A stretch of 64,000 nt of DNA from Sphingobacterium sp. B16(2022) (GTDB lineage Bacteria; Bacteroidota; Bacteroidia; Sphingobacteriales; Sphingobacteriaceae), in contig NZ_JAAUVN010000003.1 of NCBI RefSeq assembly GCF_012030425.1, positions 744,001-808,000 of the forward strand, written 5' to 3'. A model generated the notes under the pieces. It had not been told where the DNA came from. It was given only the letters and a program-made list of their open reading frames with translations, and searched no databases. Within the stretch, counting starts at the first letter, position 1; the number at the start of each line of letters is the position of its first letter. Position numbers and translations under genes: made by a program. Below are positions 45,105 to 53,236 of the stretch, one piece after another.

Positions 45105-45344
45105 GAGATTATTTGTAATACAAAAGCCATTCCGAAAAGTTCATAAAAATTTAATATTGAATTATGCTAACACAAAACATCGGATTATCCATATTCCAGC
45201 CTATACAATTAACAAGTTCTTTATTAATTCATTAAGAAAACATCAAACATTAAGCCTTTACGGTCATACCCTAAACCTGTGTTAAAATTTAATTCTAAAG
45301 ATGAAAAAAATCAAGCAATTGTTTTTAACTTCACCTCAATTATA
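45105..45344. other. Divergent intergenic region with two short frames
   Basis: This part of the 346-base gap between divergent genes holds two small plus-strand frames: 45164-45235 (23 codons, hydrophobic) and 45301-45390 (29 codons, start MKKIKQLFLTS then a hydrophobic run). The second runs through the promoter of the following gene, so expression is doubtful. No other structure was seen. Confidence 0.35.
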
Positions 45345-45375
45345 TTGTATATCAATCACAATATCGCTAAGTTTG
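45345..45375 (+). promoter_or_regulatory. Promoter of the thioredoxin/PqqD/ABC cassette
   Basis: TTG at 45345-45347, spacer of exactly 20 nt, and TAAGTTTG at 45368-45375 match the Bacteroidota consensus fully. Start would be near 45382, only about 14 nt before the ATG at 45396, which decides the start codon of the first gene. Confidence 0.75.
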
Positions 45376-45395
45376 TTATTATTAAGCTAATTATA

Positions 45396-46304
45396 ATGAA
45401 ATGTGTACCCTTTAATGTGCTGTGTCTAGGCATAGCAATCACTTTGTTGTCCATAGCATGCAACCACAATCCAAAGTCTGATCAACAGGACAAGGCAACT
45501 ACGGTCAACAAAGATATAGCCTATAACGGGGCGGACAGTGCTGTATTAAGCTACTGGGATAAAATTGATATGCAAGATACCTCAAAAATAAAAGATCCGA
45601 ATATTGGGGAGCAGAAATTAGCGGACTTTATCTCAGCACTCAACTCGGTTTCGGATACTGTAGCGGATCATGCTGTAGCACGCATGTTGGATAAGGCAAA
45701 AGTAAACAAAGTAACTTTCGATCATTTTATTAAATTATACGAACACTATCTTTACGAAGGTAATTCGCCTATGCGTAATGATAACCGCTATGAATCTGTA
45801 CTGCGCTACCTTATAAAAACCGATCAGCTCACAGACCTTGAAAAAGAGGCCTACCGCCCGGTTTATAAATTGGTACAGCGGAATAAAGTAGGTCAAGTAG
45901 CCGAAGATTTTAGTTTCGAAACCAGCGAGGGCAAAACCCAAAAGCTGTCGGATGTGAAATCAAAATATACACTACTGTTTTTCTACGACACGGAATGTCC
46001 GCACTGCAAGGAAATGATTGCTGCCCTTAAAGATACACCACAAGTTGTCGATCTTTTTGAAAAGAAACAGATCCAGATGGTAACCATCGAACCTTGGGGT
46101 GACCGTACTAAATGGAAAAACTTTCAAACGCATCTGGCAGAAAATTGGATCAATGGTTTTGATACCGAATCTGTCATTCAGAAAAAACGACTTTACGATA
46201 CCAAAGCTTCGCCGACAATCTATCTATTAGATGCGGACAAAAAGGTGATATTAAAAGATACCGAACTGCAACAGGCTCTCCAATATTTCGTCCAGCTCAC
46301 CTAA
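45396..46304 (+). CDS. Thioredoxin-fold lipoprotein
   Basis: A 302-residue protein from the ATG at 45396. The lipobox is LLSIAC with Cys22. Residues about 30-160 are a helical domain like the DUF5106-type region found in front of Bacteroidota thioredoxins; residues 165-300 are a TlpA-like domain starting GQVAEDFSFETSEG with CPHC at 201-204 and a late cis-Pro loop KASPTIYLLD. It would act in the periplasm as a thiol-disulfide oxidoreductase. It begins the cassette and is 10 bp from the peptidase gene, so it may fold or reduce a cysteine-containing exported peptide. A frame running back to 45279 is excluded by the promoter. Confidence 0.85.
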   Translation: MKCVPFNVLCLGIAITLLSIACNHNPKSDQQDKATTVNKDIAYNGADSAVLSYWDKIDMQDTSKIKDPNIGEQKLADFISALNSVSDTVADHAVARMLDKAKVNKVTFDHFIKLYEHYLYEGNSPMRNDNRYESVLRYLIKTDQLTDLEKEAYRPVYKLVQRNKVGQVAEDFSFETSEGKTQKLSDVKSKYTLLFFYDTECPHCKEMIAALKDTPQVVDLFEKKQIQMVTIEPWGDRTKWKNFQTHLAENWINGFDTESVIQKKRLYDTKASPTIYLLDADKKVILKDTELQQALQYFVQLT

Positions 46305-46314
46305 GTTAGGAAAG

Positions 46315-46773
46315 ATGGATAAAACAGAACCACGTATCATCACGAATGAGCTGTATTTTGAAGAAGTACAACGTTTACTCCACGAAGGAAAAGAAGTTTG
46401 CATCCGCATAAAGGGCAATAGCATGTTACCTTTTATCAAGAATGGAGACCGAGTATTGCTTGAAGCTTATCGTGGAACTCCCTTGCTCTCAGGTGCAAAC
46501 ATCCTGGCTAAGCATGAAGGAAAGTTTGTTTTTCATCGCTATGTGGGTAAAAAGAATGGAAACATTGTTCTTGCCGGGGACGGAAATATCGCATTGCACG
46601 AGTACGTAACATCATCCGATATTATAGCGATTGCTACAAAACATTATTCACAAGACAGTGATCTAGCAAAAGATATCAACAGCACCTGGTCACGGTTTAG
46701 GGGTATGAGCTGGTACCGACTAAGGATCGTTAGGAGGGTAATCAGTGCACTAAAAAGAAGATATCTGACCTAA
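46315..46773 (+). CDS. S24/S26-like signal peptidase family protein
   Basis: A 152-residue protein with the LexA/signal-peptidase core: IRIKGNSMLPFIKNGDRVLLE holds the nucleophile candidate Ser36 in GNSM and the following GD; ILAKHEGKFVFHRYVG and VLAGDGN complete the beta fold. No N-terminal membrane helix is seen, unlike LepB; a basic C-terminus (RRVISALKRRYLT) may touch the membrane. The general-base Lys is not certain. Small proteins of this type accompany PqqD and HPr-kinase-like genes in peptide-modification loci. Here it may cleave a leader peptide, since the ABC exporter has no C39 peptidase domain. Confidence 0.8.
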   Translation: MDKTEPRIITNELYFEEVQRLLHEGKEVCIRIKGNSMLPFIKNGDRVLLEAYRGTPLLSGANILAKHEGKFVFHRYVGKKNGNIVLAGDGNIALHEYVTSSDIIAIATKHYSQDSDLAKDINSTWSRFRGMSWYRLRIVRRVISALKRRYLT

Positions 46774-46797
46774 TTTCTTAGAATGCGAAGGATTGAT

Positions 46798-46805
46798 TAA
46801 CTTTG
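46798..46805 (+). promoter_or_regulatory. -7 element before the PqqD gene
   Basis: TAACTTTG fits TAnnTTTG exactly; the -33 position (TTTC around 46774-46777) is imperfect. An internal start near 46812 could add transcript of pqqD, exporter and kinase genes, in the only sizeable spacer (61 bp) of the cassette. Confidence 0.4.
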
Positions 46806-46834
46806 ACTTTACTAATTTTTTAACTTTAACATAA

Positions 46835-47104
46835 ATGAAATTAAGAACAGATTTAGTTTTAAGAACAATAGGTTCGGATCACATGATTGTGGATCCTAGT
46901 CAAGATATGGTCGATCTTTCTACAGTATATACATTAAATGATTCTGCAGCATGGCTTTGGGAGCAGCTGAAAGGAATAGAATTCTCAAGTGCTACTGTAG
47001 TTGAGCTACTCTGCGAACACTATGATGTAACGGAAACACAGGCACAAGCTGATGCTGAAATTTTAATTCAGGATTTCGAAAAACAAGGTTTGCTGCAAAA
47101 ATAA
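46835..47104 (+). CDS. PqqD family peptide-chaperone protein
   Basis: An 89-residue protein with the full PqqD winged-helix pattern: MKLRTDLVLRTIGSDHMIV, a MVDLSTVYTLNDSAAWLWEQL core, and DAEILIQDFEKQGLL at the end. PqqD domains (RRE) bind the leader of ribosomally made peptides and present it to modifying enzymes. It stands between the peptidase and the ABC exporter genes. No radical-SAM, cyclase or obvious precursor gene accompanies it here, so its client is unknown. Confidence 0.88.
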   Translation: MKLRTDLVLRTIGSDHMIVDPSQDMVDLSTVYTLNDSAAWLWEQLKGIEFSSATVVELLCEHYDVTETQAQADAEILIQDFEKQGLLQK

Positions 47105-47126
47105 ATGCCCAAAAGAACCACTAGCT

Positions 47127-48758
47127 GTGACCAATAATAATAACTTGAAACAGCATATCCGCTGGGCCTGGTCGATAAGCCAGGGATACCGATCGAAACT
47201 GCTCCTGTATTTTATATTGGAGCTTATTGCTATTGTGCTCTCCCTACTTTTTGTGTATCTCTCCAAAAAAGCGGTAGACATGGCCATTTCTCCGGAAGAC
47301 CTTCCGTTGAAGTGGACACTGATCGGAATTGTGACAAGTGTTGCTATTGGCATCGGAATACGGGCATATACCAGCTGGCTTAATGAAAGGATCAAAATGA
47401 TGATGACCTTTCAGCTGCAACGGAATATGCTCGATGCACAGATGCTCTCGGTCTGGAAACTGATCAAAAACTGGCATACAGGTGATATCCAGATCCGAAT
47501 CCAAACGGATTGCGAAGAAGTGGCCACTATGATCGCAAAATCGGCACTTTCATTTCTGCTTACCGTAATACAATTACTTGCTTCACTGGCGTTTTTATGG
47601 TATATGGATCCGATGCTGGCACTCATGATATTGGCCATATCGCCCCTATTCCTATTTTCGAAAATATACTTCCAAAAAATGCGCAAGCTGAGCAGGGAAG
47701 TAAAAAGTGAAGAGAGTAATTTCTCTAACATTCTGCAAGAAAATCTTCGCTTTCGACTCTTGATCCGGGCTATGGGTATCTTTCCAAAAAGAAGGCAAAA
47801 ACTCACCGCCAGCCAGCAGGAGCTTTTCATTTTGAAAATGAAACAGCTCAATTTTTCGACCTATACCCAGAGTGCCATGAAAATCTGTATCAATGCGGGC
47901 TATCTGCTCACCTTTATCTGGGGAATCTATAGACTGCATAGTGGACAGATCTCATTTGGTACCATGACAGCGTTTTTGCAATTGGTGGCAAGGATACAAA
48001 CACCGATTCTCGCACTGATCACCTATATACCGGGTTTTGTACGGTTCAGAGTTTCTGCCGACCGCCTCTTAGAACTTAAAGAAGGTGAGATAGAACCGCA
48101 GATCGAACAGCAAAGGTTACTGCAAACAACAGCGCTACAGATCCAGGATCTATCTTTTAGATATGAAGATAAATGGGTGTTAAATAACCTGAATTTAAAC
48201 CTGATGGCGGGTCAGCCTACCGCGATCGTAGGTCCCAGCGGTAAAGGAAAAACAACCCTGATACGCTTATTGCTATCGCTGATCAAAGCAGAAAAAGGCC
48301 AGATATTACTCACGGACCACGAGGGTACCAGACCCTTAACTGCTGCACACCGCATCAATTTTGCCTATATTCCACAGGGAAATTCACTCTTCAGTGGAAC
48401 TATTCGGGAAAACCTGATGCTCCATGTTAAAGAAGGCGAGCATATTGCTTTAGAAAAAGCCCTATGGATTGCTTGTGCAGAATTTGTACTGGAACTGCCT
48501 GATGGTGTCGATACCGTGGTCGGTGAATCGGGAATGGGCCTATCCGAAGGACAGGCACAACGCATTGCGATTGCCCGAGCGCTGATGCATAATGGTGATA
48601 TCTGGTTATTTGATGAAGTGACTTCGGCACTGGACAGAAATACGGCCGACACACTGATCAAAAGACTTTTAGAATTTGGGCAAGATAAATTATGCCTTTT
48701 TGTAACACATGACTTAAACTTGGCCGATACATGCGTACAGCGTATCTATCTCGACTAA
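47127..48758 (+). CDS. ABC exporter (fused membrane and ATPase domains)
   Basis: A 543-residue half-transporter starting at GTG (47127). About six membrane helices lie in residues 20-305, followed by a nucleotide-binding domain with Walker A GPSGKGKTT (369-377), Q-loop YIPQGN, signature LSEGQAQRIAIARAL (Glu in place of the first Gly of LSGGQ), Walker B IWLFDE and the H-loop THD. There is no N-terminal C39 peptidase. It should work as a homodimer in the inner membrane, exporting a peptide or lipid. Spacing of 22 bp from pqqD and 10 bp to the kinase gene supports a common transcript. Confidence 0.9.
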   Translation: MTNNNNLKQHIRWAWSISQGYRSKLLLYFILELIAIVLSLLFVYLSKKAVDMAISPEDLPLKWTLIGIVTSVAIGIGIRAYTSWLNERIKMMMTFQLQRNMLDAQMLSVWKLIKNWHTGDIQIRIQTDCEEVATMIAKSALSFLLTVIQLLASLAFLWYMDPMLALMILAISPLFLFSKIYFQKMRKLSREVKSEESNFSNILQENLRFRLLIRAMGIFPKRRQKLTASQQELFILKMKQLNFSTYTQSAMKICINAGYLLTFIWGIYRLHSGQISFGTMTAFLQLVARIQTPILALITYIPGFVRFRVSADRLLELKEGEIEPQIEQQRLLQTTALQIQDLSFRYEDKWVLNNLNLNLMAGQPTAIVGPSGKGKTTLIRLLLSLIKAEKGQILLTDHEGTRPLTAAHRINFAYIPQGNSLFSGTIRENLMLHVKEGEHIALEKALWIACAEFVLELPDGVDTVVGESGMGLSEGQAQRIAIARALMHNGDIWLFDEVTSALDRNTADTLIKRLLEFGQDKLCLFVTHDLNLADTCVQRIYLD

Positions 48759-48768
48759 TGAACGCGCT

Positions 48769-49686
48769 ATGACTTTAACAAACCCTACTGAAATATCGAA
48801 AAAATGCTATAAAATAGCAGATCTAATACTGGAGATCAACTATCCGGCTAGCCTAGATCTGGAAAAATTATTACCCTCTTTCCGTGATTTTAAATACAGT
48901 ACAACAAAAGAAAACAGGACCATCCAGGTGAACCTGAGTATGGAGCAAGCTGCGCAAGGTGAAGACCTCGGGCAACTCTTAAGTGATCAGTCCATATCAT
49001 GGGGAGACCGCTTCTGTTTTTATGAAAAAGAAAACACATTTATCACGACAATAGCCAATGATCGGGGTAACGACTTTTGGTATCTGTACAGTGAAAGAGA
49101 TTTTGCTCAGTCGACCATTTATATCCCAGAAAGTACCGAAACAGAACAGAGTGCAGTTATCTGCTGGATGCTGATGATGCTTTTTGGTCAGGCCGCCCTG
49201 CTACACGATGTCATTATGATCCACGGATCGGTCATCAACCGAAATGGTCAGGGCATAGCATTCCTGGGTAAAAGCGGTACAGGAAAAAGTACGCATAGCC
49301 GCCTTTGGTTAAAACATATCCCAAATACATCATTGCTCAATGATGATAATCCGGCGATCCGGATTACAGATAACGGCGTGATTATATATGGTACTCCTTG
49401 GAGCGGTAAAACGCCTTGTTATAAAAATGAAGCGATACCATTAAAAGCATTTGTACGTCTGCAACAGGGACCAGAAAATATATTTGAACAATTATCTGGC
49501 GTGAAAGGCTTCATTGCTGTATTGCCAAGTTGTACAGCTATTAGATGGAATAAAGATCTTTTTGCAATGATGAACAGTACATTGGAAAAAGTAATCAGCC
49601 AGGTTCCTGTTGGTTTTCTAAAATGCTTACCGGATGAAGCGGCTGCAGAACTCTGTCATCAACGTATTTTTGAGACGCCGTCATAA
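48769..49686 (+). CDS. HPr-kinase-like P-loop protein
   Basis: A 305-residue protein with an N-terminal unassigned domain (1-140) and a C-terminal HprK/PEP-carboxykinase-like domain: IHGSVINRNGQGIAFLGKSGTGKSTHSRLW (P-loop 167-175), LLNDDNPAIR with metal-binding Asp residues near 192, and YGTPWSGKTPCY. No HPr/PTS genes are near. Similar kinases occur in lasso-peptide and related clusters of Bacteroidota and Proteobacteria, where some phosphorylate the peptide. It closes the cassette before a strong palindrome. Confidence 0.85.
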   Translation: MTLTNPTEISKKCYKIADLILEINYPASLDLEKLLPSFRDFKYSTTKENRTIQVNLSMEQAAQGEDLGQLLSDQSISWGDRFCFYEKENTFITTIANDRGNDFWYLYSERDFAQSTIYIPESTETEQSAVICWMLMMLFGQAALLHDVIMIHGSVINRNGQGIAFLGKSGTGKSTHSRLWLKHIPNTSLLNDDNPAIRITDNGVIIYGTPWSGKTPCYKNEAIPLKAFVRLQQGPENIFEQLSGVKGFIAVLPSCTAIRWNKDLFAMMNSTLEKVISQVPVGFLKCLPDEAAAELCHQRIFETPS

Positions 49687-49760
49687 GTCATAATGCCTCA
49701 CACTAGTACCAGCTTGCTGTATCATGATTGAACATTGAATGAGGTGATCTGCTTCACCCC

Positions 49761-49806
49761 TATAAATGAAAAGCGGGATCGATATCGATCCCGCTTTTCA
49801 TTTATA
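49761..49806. terminator. Perfect 46-nt palindrome, bidirectional terminator
   Basis: Every base from 49761 to 49783 pairs with 49806 down to 49784, including an A/T-rich foot, a GCGGGATC core and ATCGAT centre. It lies between the convergent HPr-kinase-like gene (ends 49686) and the S41 peptidase gene (ends 49852); the AT feet supply T-runs for both directions. Confidence 0.8.
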
Positions 49807-49851
49807 AAATCGGAATGATCAATCGATCACTCCCTATATGTTACAGCACGA

Positions 49852-51351
49852 CTAGTTTTTCAAAAGACCTCTTTCAGGTAGAGCATTGACAGCACCACCA
49901 AGTGACATACGGGCATGTTGGCTTGCACGAACACGGGCCGACGTTTTCTTTGTACTTCCCGGTACTGCATCTTCCAGAGCCGTCTCTAACATCGTCTCTT
50001 GCGTATCACCTGTCGGCAAAAAGATATAATCATTTACATTAGGTTTATCTGCCACTAATCCATCCCAGTAATCTGCGAAATCATCAGCGTTTTTCAACTG
50101 GAAAGATGCTGGCCAGAAGGAAACACGGTCTTCAATAATCTGTTCAAAAAAACCAACAGGTTTACCGTAAGTATGTGTTCCTGTCGCGATAATCTGCACG
50201 TTCATATAAGGTTTTAAGACATTAATCAGCATCTCTGCAGCTGAAGCCGTTTTTTCACTTACCAAAAAATATACTTTACGCAGATTCAACGTACTTGTCT
50301 GACTGAAGTAAGTATCTCTGAACATACCATTGGCACCTTTCTGAGTGCGCTCCATATAAGCGTTACAGATATAGGTCACCATAAGGTTCTTATCTGAAAC
50401 TTTTGTTCCTGCAATCTTGTTTGCAATATATACCGCAGCATCAACATAACCACCTGTATTATAGCGTAAATCTACGATCAAATCCTCAATATGCTTATCT
50501 TCAAACGTTTTAAAAGAAGCATCTACGCGCTGCTGGTTATAATTATTGCGCTCTATCTCTTCAAATGAAGAAAGAGCAAAATAGCCGACATTTTTACTTG
50601 GATATTCGTAAACCTCTTCGTGATAAATTGGATCGATGGTATATGATCCATAAGAAAGACTTACATTATAAGTCGTCCCATCCTGACGCAAGAGCGCGAG
50701 CTGAAGACCGCCACCTTCCAGTGCATTGGCTACACGGTTTCTCATATTATTAAGCGCATTGGGATCTACAGGCTTACAGCCTGAAGCATCACAATTGATC
50801 GCAACAGTAAAGTCGGTCTCGCCATTGATAGCCGTTACCATATCCGAACGTTTTAAACCGGCCTTATCTGCAGGTGAACCTCCTTCAATAAAATAGATAA
50901 CAGGTCTTGCAACTTTAGAATCAACCGTACCCATGGAAATATATAAACCATAACCATCATTGCGATCCATTTTTAACTTAGCTGTAGCATTGATATTATA
51001 ACCGTTAAGTCCATCGATAAAAGAAAAGCGATCATACACACCACCATACTGTGCATAGTTCGCATAGGCAGGAGTCATACCTTTCAGGGCATTGAGAACA
51101 CTACTAGCAGAATTGTACTTATCTGTAAATTCGGATGGAAGCTCATATTTTGGAATGGATTTCTCTTCCCATATGGAGTACAGTTTATAATAATAATAGA
51201 TACTATCCCGGATCTTTTGATCCGTGGTTCGTACAATTGGTTCAGGCTCCGGTTCTGGATCTGGTGTATTTTTTTTACAGCTAACGAAAAAAAATGCAAC
51301 CAGAATAAAAACAACCCACTTTCCGAAAGGTTGCTGTAGCGCTATCTTCAT
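49852..51351 (-). CDS. S41 family PDZ peptidase, lipoprotein
   Basis: A 499-residue protein from the ATG at 51351 (a TTG 8 codons upstream lies inside the promoter). The signal peptide ends in a lipobox FFVSC with Cys25, followed by a Pro/Glu spacer. A PDZ domain spans about 120-215 (GGSPADKAGLKRSDMVTAING), and the S41 domain follows with VSEKTASAAEMLINVL (nucleophile Ser) and THTYGKPVGF (Lys). It is a periplasmic or surface serine protease of the carboxy-terminal processing type seen widely in Bacteroidota. It is monocistronic and convergent with the PqqD/ABC cassette. Confidence 0.9.
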   Translation of the reverse strand: MKIALQQPFGKWVVFILVAFFFVSCKKNTPDPEPEPEPIVRTTDQKIRDSIYYYYKLYSIWEEKSIPKYELPSEFTDKYNSASSVLNALKGMTPAYANYAQYGGVYDRFSFIDGLNGYNINATAKLKMDRNDGYGLYISMGTVDSKVARPVIYFIEGGSPADKAGLKRSDMVTAINGETDFTVAINCDASGCKPVDPNALNNMRNRVANALEGGGLQLALLRQDGTTYNVSLSYGSYTIDPIYHEEVYEYPSKNVGYFALSSFEEIERNNYNQQRVDASFKTFEDKHIEDLIVDLRYNTGGYVDAAVYIANKIAGTKVSDKNLMVTYICNAYMERTQKGANGMFRDTYFSQTSTLNLRKVYFLVSEKTASAAEMLINVLKPYMNVQIIATGTHTYGKPVGFFEQIIEDRVSFWPASFQLKNADDFADYWDGLVADKPNVNDYIFLPTGDTQETMLETALEDAVPGSTKKTSARVRASQHARMSLGGAVNALPERGLLKN

Positions 51352-51372
51352 ATTTTTTAATATAATATTAAA

Positions 51373-51403
51373 CAAACTTAGATAAATAGTATCTCATAAA
51401 CAA
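51373..51403 (-). promoter_or_regulatory. Promoter of the S41 lipoprotein gene
   Basis: On the minus strand TTG (51403-51401), 20 nt, TAAGTTTG (51380-51373): same spacing and same -7 octamer as the promoter at 45345-45375. Start near 51366 gives a 15-nt leader to the ATG at 51351. Confidence 0.75.
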
Positions 51404-51440
51404 TAACATGATGCTGATTATAATACAATTATTTAATTGG

Positions 51441-51772
51441 CTAATGAAGTGATTGAGTAACGGAGTGAAGAAGTGACGGAGTAACCAGTAACGAAGTGAC
51501 AAGTGAGGGAAGTAACAGAGTTACAAGGGTGATATGAACAATCTAACTCACTAACATGCTCACCCAATAACTATTTCTAACTTTCCAATCCATAAATAAT
51601 AAGAGTGGGGAGCACGTGCATTACCGTGTGTCTCCCCTTCTTAAGTATGAATGTAACAAAAAAAACGAACCTATAAAGTAGTTACTGAAGCAACGGAGGC
51701 GATACGAACAGTCTAACGCATTAACAATCTAACTTTCTAACCCACTCACTTGCTAAAATCTAACTACTAAAA
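51441..51772. repeat. GTRAC-type repeat array G with AT-rich tails and a hairpin
   Basis: Forward units (GAGTAACGGAGTGAAGAAGTGACG, GTAACGAAGTGAC) fill 51441-51531. Two AT-rich tails of the AACAATCTAACT..CTAAC..GCTCAC type follow at about 51535 and 51727. Between them a GC-rich imperfect hairpin (51607-51637, GGGGAGCAC with GTGTCTCCCC) could end minus-strand transcription of the gene at 51773-52252. No coding region is present in this 421-base gap apart from the promoter of the S41 gene. Confidence 0.65.
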
Positions 51773-52252
51773 TCAAACTTGACTAACCTGCTCCGCCTCA
51801 AGCATTCCAACTTTAATGCGGAAAGGCACACGTCCTGATTTTTCGGAAGTAATATAACCGATGACGGTCGCATGATGGTGGCTTAGGAAATCAGGTTTAC
51901 GCACCGCACCCCGTATTCTAAAACGTACGGAAGCCTCATAGGCCTGGTTCGAATCAGCAGGAAAAGTGATCATAATGATCTGATCTAAACTTACACTGAG
52001 ACAAGCATGATCCATGATCACATCTTTCACAACAATATTACGTGTATCCGCATCCAACCTTTCTACTTTAAGCAGGAGTGCCCCATTTTTTGATTTACCG
52101 TATTCCCGATCATCATTTTCTAAATGGTGAAAGCGATAGTGTACCTGTAAAGTAGCACGATTCACAAACTCATTTGACAAGCGCGACCTGCGCCAGTAAT
52201 AAAAACCAGATACTAAAATTAAAGCAGTAAGTAGAAGATAGACGTAAAACAT
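51773..52252 (-). CDS. Small membrane-anchored protein, paralogue of 40096-40575
   Basis: A 159-residue protein from the ATG at 52252; an upstream in-frame start at 52312 adds 20 residues of poor quality. One N-terminal helix (1-17) leads into a beta-rich domain with ATLQVHYRFHHLEND, KSKNGALLLKVERL and LSVSLDQIIMITFPADS. The gene at 40096-40575 has the same length, the same helix position and matching strands, although overall identity is low. Family and function are not recognised. Repeat arrays lie on both sides. Confidence 0.65.
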   Translation of the reverse strand: MFYVYLLLTALILVSGFYYWRRSRLSNEFVNRATLQVHYRFHHLENDDREYGKSKNGALLLKVERLDADTRNIVVKDVIMDHACLSVSLDQIIMITFPADSNQAYEASVRFRIRGAVRKPDFLSHHHATVIGYITSEKSGRVPFRIKVGMLEAEQVSQV

Positions 52253-52586
52253 ATTATTAAAAAATAAGATCCATTTGCGACAAATCTTTTCAAAAAGGCA
52301 ATTTTTAAGCATTTTTGAAATGACAAAGGCAAAGATAATTCTGAACTGCTCCTAGAACGATTTTAAAGGGGGGACAAAGAGGGGACAAATAGGGAGACAT
52401 CGCACGACAAAACACACAACAAGCTTATTATCAATAAAATAAATAATAACAAATTAAAATCGATGTGATACTAATATAAAGTAACGAAGTGATCAGTAAC
52501 GGAGTGAAACAGTGATTAAGTAAAGTAGTGACGGAGTAACGAAGTAATTTTCTCAAATCTAATTATTAACTTCTAAGTACTAATTA
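52253..52586. other. Gap with GTRAC-type repeat array H
   Basis: The 3' half (52481-52556) is forward repeat (GTAACGAAGTGATCAGTAACGGAGTGAAACAGTGATTAAG) running towards the exonuclease stop. Near 52330-52337 the minus strand has a -7-like TATCTTTG without a -33 partner. A run of purines at 52365-52400 contains two copies of GGGGACAAA. No gene is supported. Confidence 0.55.
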
Positions 52587-53114
52587 CTACCCCTCCACCA
52601 ATGTCGCTACAAAAGGATGGCGCAAATATAATTCGGCACAGGCCTTCGCGTCGGATAAAGCCTCATGGTGATTGAGATTGATTCCCAACACTTCACAGCA
52701 GGCATTTAAGCGGGCTGGTTTAAAACCTTTGTTACGATAGATCTTATAAGTACACTCCCACATTTCGGCAAGCTGCAGTTCCTCGTAAGACAAACCATAA
52801 TGTAACATCGTCTTGCGTAAAACATTGCGATCGAACAACTCGTTGTGTGCGATCATCAATTTATTCGTCAGAAGCGATTGAATGGAAGGAAATAACTCCT
52901 TAAAAGTTGGGGAATGTTGCGTATCACGGGGTTTGATGCCATGCACACGGGTCGTCTGCCACATATACTCATTGCGGGGTGGCTGAATCAAGGAGTAAAA
53001 TTCATTTGTAATGATACCCGATTCCACTGTCACGATACCAACTGCACAGGCACTATTTTGATGCCCTGTTGCTGTTTCAAAATCTATCGCTGTAAATGTT
53101 AAATCTGATGTCAT
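52587..53114 (-). CDS. DEDDh 3'-5' exonuclease (DnaQ/PolC epsilon-like)
   Basis: A 175-residue exonuclease. Motif I is TAIDFETATG (Asp and Glu), motif II AHNELFDRNVL and motif III HHEALSDAKACAELY with the His and Asp, so the DEDDh set is complete. The IQPPRNEYMWQTTRVHGI stretch is typical of stand-alone DnaQ-like exonucleases. It could proofread or trim DNA or RNA ends in the cytoplasm. A -7 element TACCTTTG is at 53140-53133 upstream. It is not obviously linked to its neighbours. Confidence 0.9.
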   Translation of the reverse strand: MTSDLTFTAIDFETATGHQNSACAVGIVTVESGIITNEFYSLIQPPRNEYMWQTTRVHGIKPRDTQHSPTFKELFPSIQSLLTNKLMIAHNELFDRNVLRKTMLHYGLSYEELQLAEMWECTYKIYRNKGFKPARLNACCEVLGINLNHHEALSDAKACAELYLRHPFVATLVEG

Positions 53115-53132
53115 GCTATATTCCTATCCGAG

Positions 53133-53140
53133 CAAAGGTA
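53133..53140 (-). promoter_or_regulatory. -7 promoter element of the exonuclease gene
   Basis: Minus strand TACCTTTG fits TAnnTTTG; no convincing -33 TTG at the right distance. Start near 53126 would leave a 12-nt leader. Confidence 0.4.
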
Positions 53141-53236
53141 AACAATATCCACTGAGATTTAAAATGTGGACAGAAATACTACAAAAGACTCCTTAAGGAA
53201 AACAAACAGTTTCAACTTACTCCGATAACGCCCTAA

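Noticed and set aside
49761..49806. Palindrome considered as a recombination or attachment site
   Set aside because: Its place between convergent gene ends, GC-rich core and A/T feet fit a bidirectional terminator; no integrase gene is near.
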